Made by a program: the position numbers and the translations under genes. The notes under the pieces are model-generated. The model did not search any database. It saw only the letters and a list, made by a program, of their open reading frames with translations, and was not told the DNA's origin. DNA of 15,860 bases from Emcibacteraceae bacterium (GTDB lineage: Bacteria; Pseudomonadota; Alphaproteobacteria; Sphingomonadales; Emcibacteraceae), in contig JAESUD010000041.1 of NCBI GenBank assembly GCA_016763335.1, positions 1-15,860 on the forward strand, read 5' to 3'. Below, one piece after another: positions 1-8,705 of this stretch. How positions within the stretch are numbered: position 1 is the first letter of the stretch; each line of letters starts with the position of its first letter.

Positions 1-210
1 CGTACAGAGGATTACTGCATCAACTTCTGGTAAAGCAAGGGCCTCAGCTAAGTCTGTTGTCACATGATCAATATGATATTTATTTGCAACTTTTTGGGTT
101 GGCTCTAATGTACGGCCTACTAATGAAATTACTTCAACACCATCAATATTCTGAATTCCATCCAGATGTTTAATCCCAAATGCCCCGGCGCCCGCTAAAC
201 ATATTTTCAT
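1..210 (-). CDS. ligC: LigC, 4-carboxy-2-hydroxymuconate-6-semialdehyde dehydrogenase (N-terminal 70 residues, cut by window edge)
   Basis: The reverse strand opens with ATG at 210 and gives 70 codons without a stop before the window ends. The start MKICLAGAGAFGIKHLDGIQ is a Rossmann NAD(P)-binding turn (GAGAFG), and the stretch LPEVDAVILCT is typical of Gfo/Idh/MocA oxidoreductases. As I remember them, both stretches match sphingomonad LigC closely. LigC oxidises the protocatechuate ring-cleavage product (CHMS, as its hemiacetal) to 2-pyrone-4,6-dicarboxylate, which LigI then hydrolyses. The start overlaps the stop of the upstream dehydrogenase by 4 nt (ATGA), so the two are probably translationally coupled. 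Its presence supports protocatechuate rather than gallate as main substrate, because gallate cleavage does not need this step. The C-terminal three quarters are not visible. Confidence 0.88.
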   Translation of the reverse strand, partial: MKICLAGAGAFGIKHLDGIQNIDGVEVISLVGRTLEPTQKVANKYHIDHVTTDLAEALALPEVDAVILCT

Positions 211-1109
211 AATTTATAATCCTTTACTTCAATTTCAGGCAACTTTTGAATAATATAATCCGCATGTTGCTGGTATTCTTTGTCGTGCACTTTCAATTTT
301 AACTCCCCGACAGTCTGCTGCCAAAAAGTAGTAGCTTTCGCCATTTTTCCATCGATTCCTAGTTGATGTAACATGCTAAGAACTTCACGCATTTCAGCCG
401 CACGACGCTCCCCATGTACCGTAACCCGGTTCAATGCATAAGACATCCGCCTTCGCCATTTAATCTCTGGATCACTAACCTCAAGTGAATCAAAAACTTG
501 CTCTTCAACTCCAGCTTTGCGTGCAGCTAATAGACATTCGATCAATAGTGCTTCAAAACCCTTAACCATAATACTTCGCATCATCTTTATAGAGGATGCA
601 GTACCCACATCCCCTTGAACAATTGTAGGGATCATATTTAGCTGTAAAAATACATCCGCACCTTTCTGTGAATGCAAACCACTAATCAACATAGGGGTTC
701 TATGTTTTAGTGTGTGTATTGGAGACATTATGGCTACATCTATATAAATAGCTTCGTTTTCAGATAATATCTTACAAGCTCGTTGCTTTGTCTGCGGAGC
801 ACAACTGTTACAATCAAAATAAATTGCCCCCTTTTTAATATAAGGTGCGGCAGACTCCGCAACCAACAATGTTTGATCGGCAGTCACGAAAGAAAACACA
901 AGATCCGCCCCATTTAACGCATGTTCAAGGCTTTCACACCCCCGAATTTCAGCTTTTACATATTCAGCCTCTTTTATCTCCCTTACAGAAATTAAAGAAT
1001 GCTGTGTCTTTATATCAAAAGCACATATATCTACCGACATAGCAGTTTTCCAGCCTTCAATCATAGAAGACGCAACCTCCCCGAAACCGATCAAAGCGAT
1101 TTTATACAT
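207..1109 (-). CDS. 6-phosphogluconate dehydrogenase/beta-hydroxyacid dehydrogenase-like NAD(P) oxidoreductase (DUF1932 type)
   Basis: About 300 residues. The N-terminus carries a Rossmann motif (YKIALIGFGEVASSM), followed by a beta-HAD-like DCNSCAP segment near residue 100 and the helix GTASSIKMMRS near 170, whose Lys sits where the catalytic Lys of beta-hydroxyacid dehydrogenases lies. The all-helical C-terminal half (GFEALLIECLLAARKAG) fits the DUF1932 C-terminal domain. I chose ATG at 1109; a TTG two codons upstream (1115) is possible, and neither has a well-placed ribosome binding site. The strong GGAGG at 1135-1139 lies 25 nt upstream and serves better a six-codon ORF (1102-1122) that overlaps this start. 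The gene lies between the LysR regulator and ligC and overlaps ligC by 4 nt. None of the known protocatechuate 4,5-cleavage steps requires it, so its substrate is unknown. A role in reducing a pathway intermediate or a related aromatic-derived acid is inference. Confidence 0.8.
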   Translation of the reverse strand: MYKIALIGFGEVASSMIEGWKTAMSVDICAFDIKTQHSLISVREIKEAEYVKAEIRGCESLEHALNGADLVFSFVTADQTLLVAESAAPYIKKGAIYFDCNSCAPQTKQRACKILSENEAIYIDVAIMSPIHTLKHRTPMLISGLHSQKGADVFLQLNMIPTIVQGDVGTASSIKMMRSIMVKGFEALLIECLLAARKAGVEEQVFDSLEVSDPEIKWRRRMSYALNRVTVHGERRAAEMREVLSMLHQLGIDGKMAKATTFWQQTVGELKLKVHDKEYQQHADYIIQKLPEIEVKDYKL

Positions 1110-1218
1110 TACCAAAACACATTTTTTGCTTTAACCTCCATTACAAAATCGAGTTTGTTGCTTGCTTGAAATGTAATGCTTATCAGGGAAACCCCATTAT
1201 TAGAAATAAGAATATAGC

Positions 1219-1247
1219 CTTAGCTATTCAATTTATGAATAGCCAAG
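1219..1247 (-). terminator. Stem-loop downstream of the LysR gene, possible terminator
   Basis: The arms 1219-1230 and 1236-1247 form a 12-bp stem with one mismatch around a 5-nt loop (ATTTA). It begins 10 bases after the LysR stop codon on the minus strand. The following transcript sequence is only moderately U-rich (TATATTCTTATTTC), so an intrinsic terminator is plausible but not canonical. If it works, the dehydrogenase-ligC pair would need its own promoter in 1123-1215, where I could not identify convincing -35/-10 boxes. Confidence 0.45.
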
Positions 1248-1257
1248 ATACAATACG

Positions 1258-2478
1258 TTAATGCTCTGCCGTTTTCCCCGCACGACGCAAAAGATTTAGA
1301 AATTCATTCTGCGAGGCAGTCGGCCGCCAATCTCGACGTACTGTTATTCCAATAAGTCTTTTCTTCGTGTCCGCATTCAATGGTAACGAATGTATTAGTC
1401 CTACCTTTTCATCCACGATCACTTGATGGGTAGAAACTATTGCAATTCGGTCACTCGCAAGTAATAAGCTACGTAAAAGAATAAAAGAACTAGTCTCAAC
1501 AATTCTATTAGGACACACAATATTTTTTTCACGGAATAAATTTTCAAATAAAACCCTTGTTGGTGTTTTCTTCGGTGGAACAATCCAGGGATATTGAGCA
1601 AGGTCGCTAACAGAAACATTCTTTTGTTTTACAAGTGGGTGATCTCTGCGAACCACAAGGGTGAGGCTTTCTTCAAACAACCCTTCCTGAAAAACATCTT
1701 CAACAGGGTTTGGCGAACGTAAAGCACCTAGTAAAAAATCAAGTTCACCATGACGTAAGCTGTGCAAAAGGTCATCATAAGGTCCATCTACAACTTTTAT
1801 TTTTGCTTCAGGATGTTTCTTTGTATGTTCAATTATGGCTTTCGGAAGAATGTAAGAGCGCGCCAAAGGCATCGTCCCAATAATAATTTCACTCGAATCC
1901 AATTGACAAAACTCTGCAATTTCTCCAATCCCTTGCAATAATTCTGCAAAAGCTAATTTGGCACATAAAACAAGAGGTTTTGCGGCCAAAGTTAATTCGA
2001 TACCATGACGAGATTTAACAAATAAAACTATTCCTGTTTGAAATTCCAAATCACGTGCCGCACGGTGCAAAGAAGGTTGAGTAATTCCTATAGAACGTGC
2101 AGCAAGGCTGAAATTTCCAGCATCCGCAACGGCGATTAGTGCTCTAAGTTGAATATTTGTAATTCGCTTTTCAACACCGTAAATAGAATTGGCATTTTTC
2201 TTTAACCCAATTATTGCGGATTCTTTTACACCAGCTTTAATTAAATTAAGAGCTCTATTTACCCTATCAAGAAAAAGAGTGCCTTCAGTAGTAACAAACA
2301 TTCCGTCATTACGGCGCTCAAATAGAAGAATTCCTAGGGTGGATTCCAATTTCGCGATAGCTTGAGTAATAGCGGGTTGCGACAGAAAAATTATTGGAGA
2401 AGCCTGACTAATACTTTGACATCTGGCAACCTCTCGGAAGGCCCTAAGGTGCCTTAGATTTGGAATAAAACTTTTCAT
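1258..2478 (-). CDS. LysR-family transcriptional regulator with two tandem HTH domains
   Basis: A 406-residue LysR-type regulator, about 100 residues longer than the usual ~300. Residues about 7-66 form a complete winged HTH (SQPAITQAIAKLESTLGILL, then FERR and a wing). A second complete one lies at about 107-166 (TQPSLHRAARDLEFQTGIVL, then FVKSRHGIELT). A standard LysR substrate-binding region follows at about 190-400 (IIIGTMPLARSYILPKAI, HGELDFLLGALR, LTLVVRRDHPL, YPWIVPP). The start ATG at 2478 has only a weak AGG upstream. It is divergent from galB across a 165-bp gap holding a palindrome near the likely galB promoter, so it is the probable pathway activator, in the role LigR plays in Sphingobium SYK-6. 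The effector (protocatechuate, gallate or a ring-cleavage product) cannot be read from sequence. Confidence 0.9.
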   Translation of the reverse strand: MKSFIPNLRHLRAFREVARCQSISQASPIIFLSQPAITQAIAKLESTLGILLFERRNDGMFVTTEGTLFLDRVNRALNLIKAGVKESAIIGLKKNANSIYGVEKRITNIQLRALIAVADAGNFSLAARSIGITQPSLHRAARDLEFQTGIVLFVKSRHGIELTLAAKPLVLCAKLAFAELLQGIGEIAEFCQLDSSEIIIGTMPLARSYILPKAIIEHTKKHPEAKIKVVDGPYDDLLHSLRHGELDFLLGALRSPNPVEDVFQEGLFEESLTLVVRRDHPLVKQKNVSVSDLAQYPWIVPPKKTPTRVLFENLFREKNIVCPNRIVETSSFILLRSLLLASDRIAIVSTHQVIVDEKVGLIHSLPLNADTKKRLIGITVRRDWRPTASQNEFLNLLRRAGKTAEH

Positions 2479-2533
2479 AATTTTCTGCCTATTTTGACGT
2501 TATATACCTAAATATCTCAAATTTAAATATAAA

Positions 2534-2555
2534 TGCTATAGCAAAATCTTATAGC
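2534..2555. promoter_or_regulatory. Candidate LysR operator upstream of galB
   Basis: A perfect 10-bp palindrome TGCTATAGCA lies at 2534-2543. Its TATAGC half is repeated directly at 2550-2555, one 13-bp step downstream. It lies in the divergent lysR-galB gap and covers the position of the -35 box for the TATAAT at 2563-2568, where the -35 match is poor. That arrangement is typical of activator-dependent LysR promoters. The assignment to this regulator is inference. Confidence 0.45.
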
Positions 2556-2562
2556 CGTCGAG

Positions 2563-2568
2563 TATAAT
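2563..2568 (+). promoter_or_regulatory. Likely -10 box of the galB-ligB operon
   Basis: A perfect TATAAT at 2563-2568 lies 75 bases before the galB start. The sequence 17 bp upstream (AGCAAA) is a poor -35 match, which suggests that transcription depends on an activator. Transcription would start near 2575, giving a leader of about 70 nt that holds two very short reading frames. Confidence 0.45.
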
Positions 2569-2580
2569 TGAAATAGGAAT

Positions 2581-2627
2581 ATGAAAAGGGATAGGAAATA
2601 ATGTCTAAGAGATTCTCTGGAATTTAA
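2581..2627 (+). other. Two tandem very short leader ORFs before galB
   Basis: ATG at 2581 opens a six-codon frame (MKRDRK) ending TAA at 2599-2601. ATG at 2601 overlaps that stop as TAATG and opens an eight-codon frame (MSKRFSGI) ending at 2627. An AGGA at 2593-2596 lies 4 nt before the second ATG. Such frames are expected by chance in AT-rich leaders; the coupled TAATG and the nearby AGGA are the only hints of use. Confidence 0.2.
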
Positions 2628-2643
2628 GAAAAAGGAAACTGTT

Positions 2644-3375
2644 GTGAAGAAAAAAACAGCCTTGGTAATTAGCGCCCATGCGGCAGATTTTGTTTGGCGG
2701 GCGGGAGGTGCAATAGCACTTCATCAGAAGAAGGGCTATGAAGTAACTATTGCTTGTCTATCTTTTGGGGAGCGAGGTGAATCTGCCAAACTTTGGAAGC
2801 AAGAAGGCTGCACACTCGAAAAAGTTAAGATTGCGAGAAGAAAAGAAGCTGAAGAAGCTGCAAAAGCCCTAGATGCGCATGATATTAAATTTTTTGATGT
2901 TGGGGATTACCCTCTTAAAATGGAGAATGAGGATAAATTAAAACTAGTGGATCTTATGCGCAATATTCAGCCTGATTTCATGATAAGCCATTCAAAGTAT
3001 GATCCATATAACACTGATCATATGTACACTACAGAAGTAGTCATGGAATGCCGTATGATTGCCCAGGCTTGGGGGCATAACCCCGGTGAAAAAGTTTTGG
3101 GAGCACCACAACTTTACCTTTTTGAACCTCACCAGACAGAGCAAATGGGATGGAAGCCAGACATTTTTCTTGATATTTCCGAAGTGTGGGAACAAAAACG
3201 CGCCGCCATAGAATGCATGAAAGGTCAAGAACACCTTTGGAATTTTTATACTAATGTTGCAGAGAATAGAGGCAACCATTACCGGCGAAATTCTGGCGGT
3301 CAGGCTGGCGGCAAAGTCGCGAAGTATGCAGAAGGGTTTCAATCTGTTTACCCTCGCACGACGGAGTTACTTTAA
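2644..3375 (+). CDS. galB: GalB-type 4-oxalomesaconate hydratase (PIG-L/LmbE family, zinc-dependent)
   Basis: 243 residues starting with GTG, chosen because AGGA at 2633-2636 lies 7 nt upstream and the conserved N-terminus begins here. The PIG-L metal motif appears as [12 protein letters not shown] (His12, Asp15), with GERGES near 42-47 and [10 protein letters not shown] at 117-126 supplying the third likely zinc ligand (His126). Standard PIG-L deacetylases have AHPDDE; the AHAADF variant is what I recall for Pseudomonas putida GalB. It should hydrate 4-oxalomesaconate to 4-carboxy-4-hydroxy-2-oxoadipate (CHA), the substrate of the next gene product. It is the first gene of the operon, and its stop shares one base with the galC start (TAATG). 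Most protocatechuate 4,5-cleavage clusters use the unrelated amidohydrolase LigJ for this step. Confidence 0.88.
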   Translation: MKKKTALVISAHAADFVWRAGGAIALHQKKGYEVTIACLSFGERGESAKLWKQEGCTLEKVKIARRKEAEEAAKALDAHDIKFFDVGDYPLKMENEDKLKLVDLMRNIQPDFMISHSKYDPYNTDHMYTTEVVMECRMIAQAWGHNPGEKVLGAPQLYLFEPHQTEQMGWKPDIFLDISEVWEQKRAAIECMKGQEHLWNFYTNVAENRGNHYRRNSGGQAGGKVAKYAEGFQSVYPRTTELL

Positions 3376-4046
3376 TGAATGTTGTAGTTCAGAATATTGA
3401 AAGAGCTGATAAGTCAGTTATTGAAGGGCTTGGTAAATGTGGAGTTGCGACAGTACATGAGGCTCAGAAAAGAAAAGGTTTAATGGCCTCTTACATGAAG
3501 CCTATTTTTTCTGGAAACCGCCTAGCAGCATCAGCTATAACCATCTCATCGCCGCCCGGTGATAACTGGATGGTTCATGTGGCAATAGAACAGGTAAAAG
3601 AAGGTGATATTCTGGTCTTAGCTCCCACATCCCCTAGCGAAGATGGTTATTTTGGTGATTTACTCGCGACTTCCATGCTAGCTCACGGTGGCGTAGGCCT
3701 GATAATAGAAGCAGGAGTCCGAGATATTCATGACCTAAAAGAGATGAATTTCCCTGTGTGGTCTAAAGCCATTTCCGCACAAGGTACCGTAAAGGAAACT
3801 TTGGGCTCTGTGAATATTCCGGTGGTATGTGGGGGGGTAGTTATAAATCCAGGTGACATAATTGTTGCTGACGACGATGGTGTTTGTGTTGTTCGTCGTG
3901 AAGAAGCCTCTGAAGTGTTAAGAGCTTCACTTGCCCGAGAAACTAACGAAAATGAAAAACGCATTCGATTACAAACAGGTGAACTAGGGTTAGATATGTA
4001 TAATATGCGTAATAAATTAGCAGACAAGGGTCTGAAATATGTTTAA
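3375..4046 (+). CDS. galC: 4-carboxy-4-hydroxy-2-oxoadipate aldolase (RraA-like class II aldolase)
   Basis: 223 residues, the usual size of the GalC/LigK/ProA aldolase family, which shares the RraA fold. The active-site block [20 protein letters not shown] then GVRDIHDL (93-121) contains the conserved Asp95, Arg116 and Asp117 used for substrate and divalent metal binding. The strand [18 protein letters not shown] (156-173) is also characteristic. The enzyme cleaves CHA to pyruvate and oxaloacetate and often also decarboxylates oxaloacetate. The gene starts on the last base of the galB stop and overlaps galD by 8 nt (ATGTTTAA), so these genes look translationally coupled. ligK would be an equally valid name. 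A run of seven G occurs at 3831-3837 within an intact frame. Confidence 0.9.
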   Translation: MNVVVQNIERADKSVIEGLGKCGVATVHEAQKRKGLMASYMKPIFSGNRLAASAITISSPPGDNWMVHVAIEQVKEGDILVLAPTSPSEDGYFGDLLATSMLAHGGVGLIIEAGVRDIHDLKEMNFPVWSKAISAQGTVKETLGSVNIPVVCGGVVINPGDIIVADDDGVCVVRREEASEVLRASLARETNENEKRIRLQTGELGLDMYNMRNKLADKGLKYV

Positions 4047-5094
4047 ATCTGTGCGTTGCATGTGGATGCGTAGTGGCACCTCAAAAGGAGGGTACTTTCT
4101 TGCAGAAGATCTCCCGAAAGACATCGCTATACGAGACCAATTCCTACTGTCAATTATGGGGTCACCAGATCAGCGGCAAATTGATGGAATGGGCGGAGCA
4201 GACCCACTCACTTCCAAAGTTGCTCTAGTTAACTTATCATCTCGCGAAGGCATTGATGTGGATTATCTTTTTTTACAGGTAGTTGTCGATAAATCCATAG
4301 TCTCAAGCACTCAAAATTGCGGCAATATTTTAGCAGGCGTGGGTCCATTTGCAATTGAAAGAGGGCTCATTCCTGCAAAGAATAACGAAACAACTATAAA
4401 TATTTTTATGGAGAATACTGGGAAAATTGCAATAGCAAAAGTAAAAACCCCTAAAGGTATTGTATCCTATGAAGGAAAAACTCACATTGATGGTGTTCCA
4501 GGAAAAGCAAGTCCAATACAACTATTCTTCAAGGACATGGCAGGTTCAACTTGCCGTTCCTTATTACCCACAGGTAATGTAGTTGACGTGATAAACGGGA
4601 TCGAAGCAACATGTATTGATAATGGCATGCCTACTGTGGTGATCTTAGCAAAGAATCTAGGTATAATCGGAGATGAAACTCGACAAGAATTAGACGATAA
4701 CTTAGACCTTAAAGAAAAGTTAGAATCTATTCGTTTGAAGGCAGGTTCCATGATGAATCTTGGCGATGTAAGGAAAAAAACAATACCAAAATTATCATTA
4801 GTTAGCGCTCCATATGACGGAGGAATGATATCAACGCGTACCTTTATTCCACATAGGTGCCATGCTTCGATTGGGGTGTTGTGCGCCAATAGTGTCGCAA
4901 CAGCATGTATTCTCAAGGGTTCAACTGCGGAAAAACTAGTTGAAGGTTTAGCTGGGCGAAAATTAGAAATAAAAATAGAACACCCCTCAGGAAAAACGAC
5001 TGTAGTTCTCAAGCTAGATGAAAATGGTAACGTTGAGGAAACCGGCCTTTTACGAACAGCACGCAAATTATTTGATGGTGAAATATTCGCCTAA
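4039..5094 (+). CDS. galD: 4-oxalomesaconate tautomerase (PrpF family)
   Basis: 351 residues, close to the roughly 360 of Pseudomonas GalD. The N-terminus [20 protein letters not shown] (7-26) is the PrpF/GalD signature MRGGTSKG with one substitution (Gly to Ser at residue 12). The second half-site [20 protein letters not shown] (90-109) contains the conserved Cys94-Gly-Asn. The fold belongs to the diaminopimelate-epimerase superfamily. It interconverts keto and enol forms of 4-oxalomesaconate: LigI and the dioxygenase branch deliver one tautomer and the GalB hydratase takes the other. It overlaps galC by 8 nt and is followed by a 30-nt gap before ligI. A 2-methylaconitate isomerase (PrpF itself) is the main alternative, but the neighbours make GalD far more likely. 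Confidence 0.88.
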   Translation: MFKSVRCMWMRSGTSKGGYFLAEDLPKDIAIRDQFLLSIMGSPDQRQIDGMGGADPLTSKVALVNLSSREGIDVDYLFLQVVVDKSIVSSTQNCGNILAGVGPFAIERGLIPAKNNETTINIFMENTGKIAIAKVKTPKGIVSYEGKTHIDGVPGKASPIQLFFKDMAGSTCRSLLPTGNVVDVINGIEATCIDNGMPTVVILAKNLGIIGDETRQELDDNLDLKEKLESIRLKAGSMMNLGDVRKKTIPKLSLVSAPYDGGMISTRTFIPHRCHASIGVLCANSVATACILKGSTAEKLVEGLAGRKLEIKIEHPSGKTTVVLKLDENGNVEETGLLRTARKLFDGEIFA

Positions 5095-5124
5095 TTATCT
5101 TTTTAAAGAAAGAGTAGTAATGTA

Positions 5125-6006
5125 ATGAATGTACCTCTTCATCCTACGACTATAAACCCAAACCCTACGAAACCCCATTTCAAAGTTCCGCCAGGCGCAG
5201 TGGACGCACATTGCCATGTTTTTGGTCCTGAAAAAATGTTTCCTTACGCACCAGAACGTAAATATACACCGAATGATGCTCCCAAGGAAAAGTTATTTGC
5301 TTTGCGTGATTATCTTGGTTTTGAGCGAAATGTAATCGTTCAAGCATCTTGTCATGGCTACGATAATTCAGCACTTGTAGATGCCCTGGAAACAGCAGGA
5401 GAATTAGCACGCGGAGTGGCTATTATCGACCCCGAAATTAGCGATAAAGAATTAGATGCATTAAATAAGGCTGGGGTTCGAGCTGTCCGATTTAACTTTA
5501 TTAAAAGGCTAGTACAGGCGTCATCCGCAGAAAGTTATTTAAGCATTGCAAACCGAACAGCAGCTCTTGGTTGGCATAATGTCACATATTTTGAAGCACC
5601 CGATTTAGAAGAATTAATGCCGTTCCTTAAACAATTACCTAATATAGTAGTGATAGATCATATGGGAAGACCCAATGTGGCTGACGGCATAGATCACGAT
5701 GATTTTCAGAGAATTTTAAATTTCATGGACGAAAATAAAAATTTCTGGATTAAGGTAACTTGCCCAGAACGTTTGAGTATTGCAGGATCGGATTATTCAG
5801 CAGTAGTGCCATTTGCCCGCACCTTAGTAGAACGTTTTCCCGATAGGGTGCTCTGGGGAACAGATTGGCCACACCCAAACATGAAATCACATATTCCTGA
5901 TGATGGTCTTTTGGTTGACTTCATAACAAAGATAGCGACTACAAATTCGTTACGTCAAAAATTGTTAGTGGATAACCCCATGAAGTTATACTGGGGACAA
6001 GGATAA
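5125..6006 (+). CDS. ligI: 2-pyrone-4,6-dicarboxylate lactonase
   Basis: 293 residues, the family length. This is a TIM-barrel amidohydrolase-superfamily enzyme: VDAHCHVFGP (26-35) gives His29 and His31, IDHMGRP (177-183) gives His179, and WGTDWPHPNM (244-253) gives Asp247. They align with the catalytic set of Sphingobium LigI, which works without a bound metal. It hydrolyses 2-pyrone-4,6-dicarboxylate made by LigC to 4-oxalomesaconate. The start at 5125 follows an in-phase TAA, so longer versions are excluded; the purine stretch AAAGAAAGAG upstream is a weak ribosome site. It is separated from ligA by 4 nt. Its position between the gal-type genes and ligAB joins the gallate-style lower pathway to the protocatechuate upper pathway. 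Confidence 0.93.
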   Translation: MNVPLHPTTINPNPTKPHFKVPPGAVDAHCHVFGPEKMFPYAPERKYTPNDAPKEKLFALRDYLGFERNVIVQASCHGYDNSALVDALETAGELARGVAIIDPEISDKELDALNKAGVRAVRFNFIKRLVQASSAESYLSIANRTAALGWHNVTYFEAPDLEELMPFLKQLPNIVVIDHMGRPNVADGIDHDDFQRILNFMDENKNFWIKVTCPERLSIAGSDYSAVVPFARTLVERFPDRVLWGTDWPHPNMKSHIPDDGLLVDFITKIATTNSLRQKLLVDNPMKLYWGQG

Positions 6007-6010
6007 CCTC

Positions 6011-7253
<1,243 letters not shown>

Positions 7254-7288
7254 AACTTAGTTAATTATAAAACATTAAATTCAAGCAG

Positions 7289-7295
7289 AAGGAGG
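7289..7295 (+). promoter_or_regulatory. Strong ribosome binding site of the LuxR-type gene
   Basis: AAGGAGG lies 9 nt before ATG 7305 and is the best Shine-Dalgarno match in the plus-strand operon, where other genes rely on overlaps. The regulator may therefore be translated independently of the catabolic genes. Confidence 0.7.
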
Positions 7296-7304
7296 ATAAA
7301 TAAA

Positions 7305-8129
7305 ATGAATAATGAAGAACTTTTAGAAAATACAACAGAAATTTTTAAAGCATTAGGGTCAAATAATTTTGGACAAACATTATTAGACACAATTCATACA
7401 CAAGTGCCATTCGATGGTTCTGTTATCATTTTATTTCATCCTCAACATTGCCCCATTATTCTGCAAGAGAAACTTTCAAAGCTTGATAAGAAAGTGTTTT
7501 GGAAAATTTACATGGAAGGATTTTATTTATTTGATCCTTTTTATAAATTATGTCTGCAGGGTAAAAAAGGAATGTTCCACTTACCAGATATCCTTCCACA
7601 AGAGTTTTTCAGCAGTAAATATTTTAAGCAATATTTCAGACCGGCCGAACTTAAAGACGAAATAAATTATATATTTCAGACGAGTAGTGAAATATCCGGT
7701 CTTCTTTGTATTTCCAGGTCAACTGCGATGAAAAAATTCAATAGAGAAGAAAAAAACAAACTTCAGGATCTGGCAAAGTTTATAGACACGGTCATCACAC
7801 GTCATTTGGAAATTGGTAATATAAATTTTGTGAATAAACAGTTTAATTCACAACCTTATCTAGAAGAACCTACAACGTTATTTATGCCTAATAATAAAAT
7901 CCTTACACGCAGGGAAAACGAGATTTCTTTATTAATGCTGCGTGGTTTGTCTTCAAAGGCTACGGCAAATATCTTAAATATATCTCCCGCGACAGAAAAC
8001 ACTCATCGCAAAAACATTTATAAAAAAATGAAAGTAAATTCACATGCTGAACTTTTAGCAAACGTTTTGGAGAAATATTCTAAAACACATACTCATGTTG
8101 CTAATAACGAGATCAGGAAAGTTAGCTAG
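7305..8129 (+). CDS. LuxR/GerE-type HTH transcriptional regulator with N-terminal sensor-like domain
   Basis: 274 residues. The C-terminal domain (about 199-258) is a clear GerE HTH: LTRRENEISLLMLRGLSSKA, then TANILNISPATENTHRKNIY and KKMKVNSHAEL. The N-terminal ~165 residues (FDGSVIILFHP, FWKIYMEGFYLFDPFYKLC, FFSSKYFKQYFRP, FNREEKNKLQDLAKFI) resemble the GAF-like module found in a class of LuxR regulators next to catabolic genes. I do not see the conserved residues of the acyl-homoserine-lactone pocket, nor a response-regulator receiver, so it is unlikely to be a quorum sensor or two-component partner. It is the last gene of the protocatechuate operon, 51 nt after ligB, and converges on the cupin gene. 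It could feed back on the operon or act on the receptor-cupin genes; this is inference. Confidence 0.85.
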   Translation: MNNEELLENTTEIFKALGSNNFGQTLLDTIHTQVPFDGSVIILFHPQHCPIILQEKLSKLDKKVFWKIYMEGFYLFDPFYKLCLQGKKGMFHLPDILPQEFFSSKYFKQYFRPAELKDEINYIFQTSSEISGLLCISRSTAMKKFNREEKNKLQDLAKFIDTVITRHLEIGNINFVNKQFNSQPYLEEPTTLFMPNNKILTRRENEISLLMLRGLSSKATANILNISPATENTHRKNIYKKMKVNSHAELLANVLEKYSKTHTHVANNEIRKVS

Positions 8130-8198
8130 TATAATAAATTATAACTCATTGTTACAAATCATTATGATTTAACATATGTTTAGCATCTCTTTTTTCGA
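8130..8198. other. Convergent gap between the LuxR-type gene and the cupin gene
   Basis: 69 bases between two converging genes. An AT-rich 7-bp inverted repeat (AAATCAT/ATGATTT, 8156-8170) and a T6 run at 8190-8195 on the plus strand are present, but they are 20 bases apart and do not make a canonical terminator. No gene is seen. Confidence 0.3.
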
Positions 8199-8657
8199 TT
8201 ACTCAGTAGTGGTGTCAGAGCTATATATTACATATATTTTTGTATATCCTTCGGTCTCCCATATTCCAGACCACTCTTTCTGTATTACTACTGATTCTCC
8301 AGCATTGATGGTTTGCGAAGATCCATCTTTAGATGTTAATTTTACACTTCCCTCGAGAAAATACATAAATTCATCAACCCCATAGCCATCGGTTATCTCA
8401 AACCTACCCGGCCCAGCTTTGAACATCCCAGTCTCTAACTTCTTGTCGCTAGACTGATTGGTCAGTACATCCAAAGTCGTTGAACCACCGTCTCGTTCTG
8501 TCTTAACCATAGTTTGACGTTCAAAAATTTTCCCAGCGATCTCTTCCTTTGACATCTTTGAAGGTATTATAACGTCGTCTGCAATACTTACTTCTGTAAA
8601 CAAAACCATAATAGAACAGGTAATAATTATTGAATAAACTCTACATAATTTTTTCAT
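8199..8657 (-). CDS. Secreted cupin-domain protein (Cupin_3-like)
   Basis: 152 residues from ATG 8657, chosen because GAGGAA at 8664-8669 lies 6 nt upstream and a signal peptide follows directly (KK, then a hydrophobic stretch through IIITCSIMVLF, cleavage probably near SIADD). An in-frame ATG further upstream (8735) would read through the intergenic stem-loop and bury the signal peptide. The cupin core spans about 74-146 (GPGRFEI, YGVDEFMYFLEGSVKLTSKD, INAGESVVIQKEWSGIWE), the pattern of the Cupin_3 family that includes EutQ- and ureidoglycine-type cupins. The usual metal-binding histidines are missing, so it more likely binds a small molecule than acts as a metal oxygenase. It follows the TonB receptor gene by 116 nt. 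A periplasmic binding or chaperone role for the imported ligand is inference. Confidence 0.8.
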   Translation of the reverse strand: MKKLCRVYSIIITCSIMVLFTEVSIADDVIIPSKMSKEEIAGKIFERQTMVKTERDGGSTTLDVLTNQSSDKKLETGMFKAGPGRFEITDGYGVDEFMYFLEGSVKLTSKDGSSQTINAGESVVIQKEWSGIWETEGYTKIYVIYSSDTTTE

Positions 8658-8705
8658 ACTATATTCCTCATTAATATATTTTTTGAATTCCGGCTCACAA
8701 TGATA

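Noticed and set aside
3831..3837. Run of seven G in galC, a possible phase-variation tract
   Set aside because: The frame is intact and seven bases is short. A catabolic aldolase is not a usual phase-variable target, and one run of this length is expected by chance.
7305..8129. Quorum-sensing LuxR with acyl-homoserine-lactone domain
   Set aside because: The DNA-binding half fits, but I could not find the conserved autoinducer-pocket pattern in the N-terminal half, and no synthase gene is nearby.
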